This document shows, one piece after another, positions 55,248 to 64,000 of a stretch of DNA of 64,000 nt. Origin of the DNA: Cheiracanthium punctorium (lineage: Eukaryota > Arthropoda > Arachnida > Araneae > Cheiracanthiidae). Within the stretch, counting starts at the first letter, position 1, and each line of letters opens with the position of its first letter. The position numbers and the translations under genes were made by a program. The notes under the pieces are model-generated. The model searched no databases, was not told where the DNA came from, and saw only the letters and a list, made by a program, of their open reading frames with translations. The stretch is from positions 62,001 to 126,000 of the forward strand of contig JAWZYV010014427.1 in the NCBI GenBank assembly GCA_038373885.1, written 5' to 3'.

Positions 55248-57204
55248 AATCTCCTCCGAGAACAAGGGATAAATTTTCATAAAGTAAATTTAAATGTAAC
55301 ACCCTTGGACGGAATGTCGAAGTTCTCTGAAGTTTATAACACCGATGTAGACATTGAACCAATGGGGAAAAGAATTCCTACTACAATATACGCGTTACCG
55401 ACAGCTAAAGATAATCGTACCCTCCTTGGTACTGATTTTTTATCCAAAGCTGGTATTAGCTTAGATACCCAAAACAAAAAATGGTATTTCAACTGTAATC
55501 CTAGGAAAAGATTCAATTTTGAAAAAGATGTATTTGTACCACCTTGTAAGCCACATAAAGACACTTTTGACTCACCTTTACAAAACTGTAGCACTAGGTC
55601 ACCTGATAAAGATATCGAACCTCCTAAACTGAACACTTGTGTTTTAAAGGAAACTGAAGGCAGTCACTTATCTACTGAGGAAAGGTTACAATTATGTAAA
55701 TTGTAAGAAAAGTTTTCAGGTATCTTTAGTCCAGGGGGAGAACCAACCCCTTTCATCCAGCACAAAATAGATACCGGCAACCACTCACCAGTAGCGGTAC
55801 CCCCTTATAGAATGAATCCAGTCTAGAAAGAACTCCTTAAGCAAGAACTTGATAGGCTTTTGAAAGATGGAATCATCGAGGAGTGTGAATCTCCTTATGC
55901 TTCACCAGTGGTTCTCGTACCGAAACCAAATGGTAAAGTGCGTCTTTGCATAGACTATAGAAAGTTAAACGAAATTACAGTGGCTGACTCTTACCCATTA
56001 CCCAGAATGGATGAGCTTCTCCATGAAGCCAAACAAACGTCATTTATGTCAACAATAGATTTACAATCAGGTTACCACCAAGTTCAAGTCCATCCGGATG
56101 ACCAGGACAAAACAGCCTTCGTGTGTCCTTTTGGAACCTTTAAATTTGAGAATGCCAATGGGTCTCAAAACGGCACCAGCTACATTTCAACGCCTTATGG
56201 ATCGTTTCAGGAATGGCCTCGGCGACATCCTAACTCTTACGTATTTAGACGACATAATCGTCTTATCAGAAACTTTGAAAAACATATATCAGATCTAAAA
56301 AGTGTTTTCCAAAGATTACTCTTATTTAAACTTCGTGCAAATAGAGAAAAATGTCATTTTGCTGTGTCTAGAGTAAAATACCTAGGATTTTGGATTACGG
56401 AGAACGGAATCGAGGTAGATCCTGAGAAGACATCAGCCATCCAGAATATACCACCACCCAAAAACGTAAAAGAAGTTAAATCTTTCCTACATGGTACCTA
56501 CAGTATCTTCCTACAGTATCCATACCTACAGTATCTACAGTACCACCAATTTCCTACAATGCTCATGGTACAGACGTTATATAAAAGATTTTGCAGAAAT
56601 CTCAAGGCCTTTAAGCAATTTAACAAAAAAGAACACATCATGGCAATGGAGTTTTTCGCAGCAGAAAGCTTTCGAAACTCTAAAACAATGCCTCATTTCC
56701 CCACCGATTCTGAAGCAAGCGGATGGTACCAAACCATATATAATACGTACCGATGCAAGTAATTACGCGCTCGGAGCCGTATTACTTCAAGGCGAAGGAT
56801 CTAAAGAACATCCAATTGAGTATGCCAGCAGACTGCTTACCCAAGCAGAGAAAAACTACTCTACAACGGAACGGGAAGCATTGGCCGTTGTGTGGGCGTT
56901 AAAGAAGTTTCGCGGATACATCGAGGGTACACTTGTTACTGTGGCATCCGACCACCAACCATTGAAATGGCTTCTTACCCTCAAATCACCAACCGGTCGC
57001 CTCACCAGATGGGCACTGGAAGTGCAATCTTTTAACGTAGAAGTCTGTTATATCCCAGGAAAATCTAACGTAATAGCTGACATGCTTTCTCGACCAGTGT
57101 ATCCAGAACAAGAGACTGTGAAATTGATAGTATCGTCATCGCTGATATGCCAGCAAGAAATGTTAAAGATATGCGAGAAGCTCAACTTGCAGATGAATCA
57201 CTAA
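55248..57204 (+). pseudogene. G3 protease end, reverse transcriptase and RNase H
   Basis: RTLLGTDFLSKAGISLD belongs to the protease. Stops at 55704-55706 and 55824-55826 precede RT. RT motifs: LVPKPNGKVRLCIDYRKLN, MSTIDLQSGYHQVQV, then a frameshift near 56150 into MGLKTAPATFQRLMDRF and TYLDD (56242-56253), and a second shift near 56275. A 67-bp insertion (56492-56558) disrupts the connection domain. RNase H: IIRTDASNYALGAVL, STTEREALAVVWAL, VASDHQPLKWL. A frameshift near 57150 leads to the integrase. Confidence 0.9.
56492..56558. repeat. 67-bp insertion with 11-bp repeats in G3 pol
   Basis: TTTCCTACA occurs at 56483-56491 and 56550-56558. Between them CCTACAGTATC and close variants repeat about four times. 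G2 lacks it at the matching place near 39137. Probably replication slippage or a repair-made insertion. Confidence 0.65.
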
Positions 57205-58590
57205 GGAAGATGATTGAAGCGTTTGAAGATGTCCAAAAAACAGAAGCATATGCAAATTGGACTGAGAGAGGTTTTCTTATGAACCAGGGAGTTCTGTATC
57301 GCTATATCCCGGATGCAGACTCAGAAGAAGCGCAGTTAGTCATACCGTCATCAGAACGGGAAGCAATCCTTAAGAAACATCACGATGACCCCATGGCCGG
57401 TCATTATGGCGAAGAGGGTACGTATCAACGTATCGCCAAAAGATACTATTGGAATGGAATGAAGAAGTTTATATCGGATTACGTGAAAAAGTGTGCTGAA
57501 TGCAGTCGCTACAAGGCAAGTAACCAGAAACCATCAGGTCTACTTAGAACACCCGTCTACTCACAACGTTTTGAGATACTTTCAATTGATTTGTTTGGCC
57601 CTATGCCCAAGACAGCTAGCGGCAAACAGTGGATTTGTAATAGAAGATTGTGCAACCAAGTGGATAGAGCTTTTTCCTCTTGAACAAGCTACAGCTCGAG
57701 AATGTGCTACAACTCTCATAGAAGAAGTTTTTATGCGGCATGGAATTCCACGACGAATTCTCAGTGATAATGGCCCACAGTTTGTTAGTGCAGTGTTACA
57801 GCAGATATGTTTTACCTTGAAGATTGATCAAAATCTTACACCGGTATATTTTCCCCAAGCCAACCCTGTTGAACGCAAAAACAGAGATTTAAAACCAAGA
57901 CTTGCCATATTGGTTGGAGACGAACATGATAACTGGGAATCGAAAATACCAGTCATCAGATTTGCAATGAATACGGCGGTATGCGACACTACTGGCCATA
58001 CCCCTGCTTTTCTCACGTTCGGGCGTGAACTGAGAACAGTCGATGATGTAGTGCAAGATTTCACGGCTGTGGTACAGAACGACAACTTTGTACCAGAGAT
58101 TACCCAGTATCTCAAAAGATTTGCCAAAATTACACAGGACATTAGACAGAAAGTGGAAATAAAACAGGATCAACGTTAATCCTACTATGACAAAAATAGG
58201 CTGCAATATTACTTTGTACCTGGTGACAAAGTGTGGGTTACAAAGCACCCGCTTAGTAAAGCTAGTCATGCCAAGACTGCAAAGTTCATGCCCAAACGGG
58301 ATGGACCATATTTGGTACTTACACAGAAGTCTCCCACTGCTTATGTCATAGCCAATCTAGACCAGCCAACAGTGCCCATAGCTACGTACCACACGTCGGC
58401 ATTATCCCCTTATCGTGGAGTGGACACCTCCCCGATCAATCCACTTCGCAAAAGAGGTCGGCCTCCCAAGGTAGCACCACAGACAGAATTTTCACCTCAA
58501 ACGAACAAGCAGACCATCGGAGGTCATCACACCTCTGGGAACACAAACCCTATGCGAAGAAGAGGACGACCGCCCAAGGTCAAACAATAA
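57205..58590 (+). pseudogene. G3 integrase with two AT-hook-like motifs
   Basis: The frame opens upstream, near 57147. The zinc-binding HHCC region is complete (KKHHDDPMAGHYG ... YVKKCAECSRYK). Core: LSIDLFGPMP (first Asp), a frameshift near 57633, then RRILSDNGPQF (second Asp) and QANPVERKNRDL (Glu), so all catalytic acids are kept. TAA at 58177-58179 splits off the C-terminal part, which has YFVPGDKVWVTKHPLSK, KRDGPYLVLTQKSPTAY (GPY/F-like), then RKRGRPPKV (58447-58473) and RRRGRPPKV (58555-58581), two AT-hook motifs, and the stop at 58588-58590. Confidence 0.9.
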
Positions 58591-58749
58591 ACACAAACCT
58601 ACGAATCAGTGACTGTTTATGACTGTTTTCGTCAGCCTTAACGAACTTTCTTAAGGACTGTCTGTTATAGAAAAAAATTATTAGTGTCACTTGTAAGCAC
58701 ATTTTGTCTATTTTTTTTTATCCTGGTCTCCTTGCCGGGACGTCGGCGG

Positions 58750-58765
58750 GACCAGAGGGGGAGTT
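58750..58765 (+). promoter_or_regulatory. G3 polypurine tract
   Basis: GACCAGAGGGGGAGTT lies directly before the 3' LTR; the purine run AGAGGGGGAG is the likely plus-strand primer. Confidence 0.65.
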
Positions 58766-59042
58766 TGTAGCGCGCCTCCTATATCATCTTTCTTTCATGC
58801 GACGCTCCCCCTGCCGGCGAGAGAACGTTCGTTCATCTCTATCTTCGCTCGCGTATTCGCGCGTAGCATCTACCGTACGTTCTGAGATAGTGATTATTCA
58901 TTCTAAATGTAACTTGTGTGTTGTAATGGTGTTCTCGTTAGTAAAATGTGTTGTTGTCTCAAGTGGTCTGTTTTCATGGAATGATCTACGTCTTTTTTCC
59001 TTACGCCCCTGCTCTCTGCCCCAAAGCTAGCCGACCGGCACA
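58766..59042 (+). repeat. G3 3' LTR
   Basis: 277 bp, matching 53041-53318. Followed by GGTT, the target duplication. Confidence 0.95.
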
Positions 59043-59046
59043 GGTT

Positions 59047-61640
59047 TATTAAATTACAATTTATTTATGTACGACACACAAAGTAGGAAAAAAACGTTAC
59101 AACGACCAAAGTTCGTCTTTTACTTCAGAATGGCGTGCGGAAAATTCGTATTTGACATGACCATCTTCAGCATTCCCGTGTGAAAGCAACCACGTTTTGA
59201 CGTTAAGTGTTGCATCCCATTGTTGAAGCGGGGGACCATTAAGTTTAATAAACAAAGAGGATGACACGCATGTTTGGCGAAATGCTGCAACCCGTTCTAA
59301 AACAGATATTCTTCCTTAGCGTGCTGTAAGCATGGAAACGAGTGAGGGATAACTGAATAATTGGAAAAAAAATGATAAAAGACACAAATAGGTAGTACAA
59401 GTACCCCATTCGTCGGAAATAAAGTGCAAACAAATTTTTCAAACTTCTGGTTCTGCAAGTTCTGGGATTCATTGCCTGCAAAATTTAATATTACATCTTA
59501 CATTTGAAATTTCGAACATTTTCTTACACCTGTTAGTATTTTTATTAACCAGGGCACCGCCCAGCCTTAAAAAAAATACCAGGGCTCTGCCCTGGTTCGC
59601 CCTGGCTCCACTGCACCCCAGCCCGTGGGATCATTCAATCTCAATTCCGAAATCCCGCCAAGTGAAGAACAGGCCGAAATTGCATTCCCTATGCACATTA
59701 ATTACCCCTGTGGACTTAACACAGCACGTGCCTTATTGAAAAACAAAGCAAAATCGTGCAAAGATTTAAAAAAACGGAGAGTTTAGTAGATGACATCTTT
59801 TCATTTATGAGAGAGAACAGGTGAAACACGGATTCAACTGTGAGTTTGAATGCGCTATCGGGGGGGGGGGGTTACGACAGCCCCACTGATCCCCCCCCCT
59901 CTCCCTGGGTCTGCCACTAGTTTGAAAGCGTTTTTTATACCATGTGTTCAATTTAATTATCCCCCCACCCCCTTTCTTTATAAGCACAGTGTTTTATTTT
60001 TACGACCAACATCAAACGATGAAACAATTTACAGAAATTTAGCTACTTAACTTTTTTTTCGGCCATTTACTTCAGAAATAGCTTTCGTCATTAAACACTT
60101 TGAGGTATAGCTATTCAGGCTCGAATTGTAATTGAACTGAGGGGAAGCATCATTTCTTCTAGTTGAAAAAAAAAAAGGACTAGTTCCCTGGAGGAAGTAT
60201 ATATGGGTTGACACCGATGATAATAGCGTCATTTGCAAGCGTTATTCAACAAGCAACAGCGTTTCTTGACTATCCGGAATGTTGCCACTTACACGTTTGA
60301 CATATTTTACTGTGTAAAGATAATTTTTTCCCATGATGCGCTTAATGAATAATTTTCTAGGACTGTTAAGAAGTAAAAACACTATTCATTAATAGTCAGA
60401 ATGGATGTGTGCTCGATGATATTATCTTACTTTACATTCTGTTTCAAAAAGAGGGGGGTTCTTATTTATTAGCATCTGAGTGTTATTGATTTCAGACAAC
60501 GATTTTTAGTCTACTCAAGAAACAACGTTTCATTTTTCAAGGTTTGTCAGATAGCGGGGGGAAGGGGAAAGTTGGTAAAATGTCAAAAGTCGCCAAGTTT
60601 TGCCATTTCAGGCGATGGATCGCCCTTTTTGGCGCCCAAAACTTAAACCCACCTTGCCGATATCTTCTCTACAGGGCAAGAAATTTCCTAACACTACAGT
60701 TTATTTTTATGGGAGTGTTAATGTGCGTCTTTAAAAAGATGTCTACATTAGTGTAAGATGACGTATGGTTGAATAGTTAGGGTGAAGATTGTAAAATAGT
60801 TTTAGCAGCCGATTCTAATACGGAATTCAATTCCGAAGTAGTGTTTTGAGGAACAGGGAAGACAAATACAGCACTCTCACGCGTTAGGATACCCTTTCCA
60901 ACTTAATGGAAGACGGCATGGATTGTAATATACTTTTAATATATAGCACTTTAGTACGTATTTAAAGTAGCATAGTGTTTCAGAGTTTATCTTCCTTCTT
61001 TTATAAACTAGGGGGGGGGGGAAGCGGTCCACCCCGACCGGTAAGCCCCCCCCCCCAATAGATTGAAAATTTTAAATTGCATTTTCAAATTTATTTTAGA
61101 AAAATATTAGTGTTCCAGATTATGCAGAAATCTCAAGAGACGAAGCCAAAGGGGGAGTGTCTCCCCTTCCCAACGAAATATTGAACACAAAACCTGTCTT
61201 AAATCGGTCCTGCGCTAAGCTGAAAGCTTCTTTAGATAAGTCATTTTTAAGACTTTCTGCTCATAAGTATTTTGTAACATAAGCTCTAATTTTGTGATTA
61301 TAACTCAAATTTACTTTCTTCCCGAGCAATAAAAATGCTGTTCATTTTGCCTATTACAGCAATTTTATGCGATAATAATCAATAAAAATTTGAAAATATT
61401 ATGTTATATGCAAAGCCCAAGTAAGTCAACATGAGAACATTTGACTGGCATTTTTCATGGGGCTCCTTTCATACCAATATATTTTTATGTATTTTGTCAT
61501 ATATAAAACATGCAGTATGTAAACAGATCTTGATGACCGCGTAGGCCAACTAGGCCTCTGCCAGGACCCCCAGAAATATTAGGATAGTTCTAGTCTTAAA
61601 AAAATTAGTGATTTATTTGTCCAACAAGGTTTGACTATAT
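59047..61640. other. Mostly unrecognised DNA with G/C-run structures
   Basis: Notable bits: CCAGGGCTCTGCCCTGG near 59580; a G run at about 59861-59870 next to CCCTGGGTCTGCCACTAG, which looks like a degraded hAT end; and 61011-61056, where a run of G and a run of C can pair around GGTCCACCCCGACCGG. No coding region is credible. Confidence 0.4.
60462..60541 (+). repeat. Possible 5' fragment of the EEP cassette
   Basis: TTATTTATTAGCATCTGAGTG ... GATTTTTAGTCTAC aligns with the start of EEP copies A and B (TTATTAGCACTCGGGTG ... GATTTTTGTCTAC) at roughly 65% over 75 bp, then diverges. No EEP motif follows. Confidence 0.35.
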
Positions 61641-61769
61641 AGGGTGCCCCTAAACTCGAAGACCGCTCCGGGCTTCAGTGGTGTCCATATCATAATTTAA
61701 AATTTTTTAATTATTGTGCAATATTGATGCAACATACCAGACGATTTTCTATGTAAAACATTTATTGCA

Positions 61770-62040
61770 GGAATGTACGGAAAAGCTGGCCGAAGACAAC
61801 GTCAAGAAGTTTATGGACGATCCTTGTCTGATCAAAAAAGACTAGGAGGATGTGTCTAAGTGCCTGATCGTAGGATTGACGTAAAAGGCGAAGATCATTC
61901 CAAAAATCCGTCTGTGGCAGCTTCTGCAGAAAAAGCTGTAAAAGTCCCGTAATCCTAGAGTCTTCCTCACGCTTTTGCATAAAGGGACTCATCTGCATGA
62001 ATCACAACAGCAGCTGGAGCAAGAGACAAGCCCTGTTTGA
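61770..62040 (+). pseudogene. Unidentified coding-like relic
   Basis: After TTTATTGCAG (a good splice acceptor) the plus frame reads ECTEKLAEDNVKKFMDDP, KCLIVGLT, KIIPKIRLWQLLQKK and FLTLLHKGTHLHE, with only three stops in about 90 codons. The composition is protein-like. I do not recognise the family. It could be an exon relic of a host gene or of an element. Confidence 0.35.
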
Positions 62041-63870
62041 ATACATATGCGTTTTAACTCATGGTGTCACAATTAAACACATTTAGTATTAAGTAATTCG
62101 GGTTTAAAATAACGGGGTATATGGTGGAATTTCAGGTTACATCTCTGCACAGAACTTGCTTCACTGTGGATGCAAAATATACTGATTGCATCAGAGGCTC
62201 AAAAAAATTCAAGATGCTTCTTGATCATCTGCTCTACTACTACAATATAGTAAACAAAAACCCTGTGCCTTTTTTTATGAATCTTTCAGAAAATATTCTT
62301 AGACACGAAATTCATCACAAATTTTGTCGGAGTGCGACACTTTCCGCAAAATAGTCGATTTATCAGATTATTTCAAATTTATCGTTTATTACAGTGTATA
62401 ATACAGCTTGAGTTGACATATCTACAAAATTTCAACTCTTAATTTATATTTAGCTTGATTTTTTTTATCATGTTATTCGAAAATAACACGATTATGATAC
62501 TATGTTAGGAAAAAAAAAATTGATGCGGACTCCACAACATCTATTATATATATGCATCTTTTATAGACTTTATTCACTTTTATTTCCTCTGAAAGTGAGA
62601 TACGTTTTACTTCAATCCTATTAAGATCTGGAGATTTCTTGCACACTATAGGAGATATGAACCAGCTCGGTTCAGTGTTGAAGCATTGTGATCATGAAAA
62701 AATTTGGCATTGTGATTTTGACCATCCATAAATTCACTTAAAGAGGCATTGCAAGAGCAAATCAGGTAAAAAAAAAAAAAAGAAAAGAGTTTCCATCACC
62801 ATTTCAGAGTTTCATAAATTTTTTTCCTTGTGTTGCCTTACCCAAGGAAAAAACAAATCTGAAATATTTTTGATTTATCTCTTTTAGTTTTTTAGTTATG
62901 GGGGTCAAAGTACCCCAGACGAGTGGCGTAGAAATAATTTAGGGCCAGTTTTGTCACTTTATTGTCTCGACTGTGACTAGCTCCGAGGTGTTTGAGAATT
63001 TTTTCTTTTTATCTGATAATATACCTTTAATATTAACATCTCAAATCGAAAATTCATTCGAAAATAGTCAGAGCCCCCAAATAAGGGCTCCCCAAATACC
63101 CCAATTTCATAAAAAATACAGTTCTTAAGAATGCTTTAAATCTTGGCGCTGAAGTGATATAGAAACAATTTTTGCAAAGTGCAATTATACATCTTCAGAT
63201 AAAGTAAATCCAGGGTTAAAAATTTTTGGAGGCCCCAGGGTCCCTCGGTACGGGGCCCCAAACATGGTCCTTAACGCTAATTTATGCAACTTCGGAGGAT
63301 TGGTACAGCTGGCGCCGACTTCCCACATGAGAACTATTGCTACTAAAAATCGCGAATCCTCAAATTTAGTAGTATTATGCTTTTACAAGAAGCAAATATT
63401 GTAATAAGTCGCAAAACCTGATAAATTTTACATCTAAAATATAGGCAACCATGGATTCAGCCACCTTTTTGATAAGGCAACCTAATACGGTTGGATTGGG
63501 AATAAAATAACCTTTCATTTGATATATAATTGGATTAAATAACACATGAGGGTATATTAACAACGTTTACTCACCTGATACCTGGCAACTCCATAGTCGG
63601 GCAGAGGGAAAAGTAGGCAACCCATATTTTTTCAATTCGTTCGGGCATATTCTCTCAACTAATGCTCGATTTTCATAAATAACAGATGGGGGAAGTTGAT
63701 CGAAAAAATTAAATTAAAAATTTAATTATTTAACACCATCGGTACGCGATTTAGCTAGGCAACCTATGTGCGATGTATCAATGGATATATTATCTAGAAA
63801 ATGTTCTTTATCATCATTAAATAACAGATGAGGGTATATATTTCTTATATCGGATCTTAGACTAATAGAA
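62041..63870. other. No recognisable gene
   Basis: AT-rich; frames at 62121-62354, 63375-63563 and 63726-63932 have no support. The last overlaps the LTR fragment. Confidence 0.4.
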
Positions 63871-64000
63871 ATGAATGGGAAAACCGAAACCTCCGTATCT
63901 CCGGTTCTAGTTGACCGATTTTGATGCAACACAGAGCAAAAGTTAACTATTTGAAGCGTAGAATACGAATTTTGTACTATTTTAAGCCCCAGAACAGCGG
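63871..64000 (-). mobile_element. Inverted LTR copy cut by the window end
   Basis: The reverse complement matches 13770-13910 of the solo LTR: CCGCTGTTCTGGGG, TTCGTATTCTACGCTTCAAA, TTGCATCAAAATCGGTCAAC and ACCGGAGATA. About 85% alike. The LTR start would lie just past base 64000. Confidence 0.75.

Larger units (their letters stand above)
53041..59042 (+). mobile_element. Gypsy element G3, full length but broken
   Basis: 6002 bp. LTRs at 53041-53318 and 58766-59042 begin TGTAGCGCGCCTCC and end GGCACA, and are flanked by GGTT (53037-53040, 59043-59046). They differ at about 5 bases and one indel (about 2%). Domain order is gag, PR, RT, RNase H, IN, as in ordinary Ty3/Gypsy. Proteins are close in style to G2, but the LTR sequences are unrelated apart from TGTAGC...CACA and length. 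Several stops and frameshifts make it inactive. Confidence 0.95.

Noticed and set aside
62121..62354. 77-codon plus-strand frame
   Set aside because: No recognisable motif, AT-rich composition and no neighbouring gene features.

Overview
The window is AT-rich eukaryotic DNA made almost entirely of transposable elements at different stages of decay. I found no convincing host gene, rRNA, true tRNA gene or CRISPR array. The mix of elements points to an arthropod: Ty3/Gypsy elements with TGGCGCCCAAC primer sites, a Tc1-type DD34E transposon, hAT elements with TTF/ZMYM-like transposases, tRNA-derived SINE heads, and RTE-like fragments starting ACTAGCTG. A spider or other chelicerate is my best guess, from family resemblance only.

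Layout. 0.2-3.1 kb: a split copy of a small cassette coding only an endonuclease/exonuclease/phosphatase (EEP) domain. 3.3-12.5 kb: a 2.6-2.7 kb unit present in three direct copies and one partial inverted copy, interrupted by an internally deleted hAT (8865-9631) and a Tc1 element (9697-11201). 12.6-18.9 kb: pogo/Tigger relic, a probable solo LTR (about 13.75-14.68 kb), the first copy of a non-autonomous family with CCCAGACAGCACA ends, and a PIF1/Helitron-like helicase scrap. 18979-23043: a complete but dead hAT with perfect 15-bp inverted repeats and a near-perfect 8-bp target duplication; it carries a small hAT MITE and the second EEP cassette in antisense.

24126-41450: one Gypsy element (G2) expanded to 17.3 kb by nested insertions. 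Its two 278-bp LTRs and identical ATGT target duplications prove that the distant ends belong together. Inside it lie a CCCAG-family element, RTE-like and hAT pieces, a second Tc1 copy that itself holds a 1675-bp TG...CA insertion with LTR-like signals, and a second Gypsy element (G1, 33377-37606) inserted in the G2 gag gene. 41.5-44.5 kb: a long fold-back with a hammerhead-ribozyme-like core, then a Gypsy fragment (G4) whose integrase precedes its reverse transcriptase in one open frame, as in Gmr1-type elements. 44.9-52.1 kb: a PIF/Harbinger MITE, a local segmental duplication whose copies serve as empty sites for two insertions, and a degraded Tc1-like transposon. 53041-59042: a complete Gypsy element (G3) with LTRs, primer site, polypurine tract and GGTT duplications, broken by frameshifts and stops. 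59-64 kb: mostly unrecognised DNA; the last 130 bp are an inverted copy of the 13.75-kb LTR.

No element here looks able to move on its own. LTR divergence (G1 about 1.4%, G2 about 1.8%, G3 about 2%) agrees with the nesting order.
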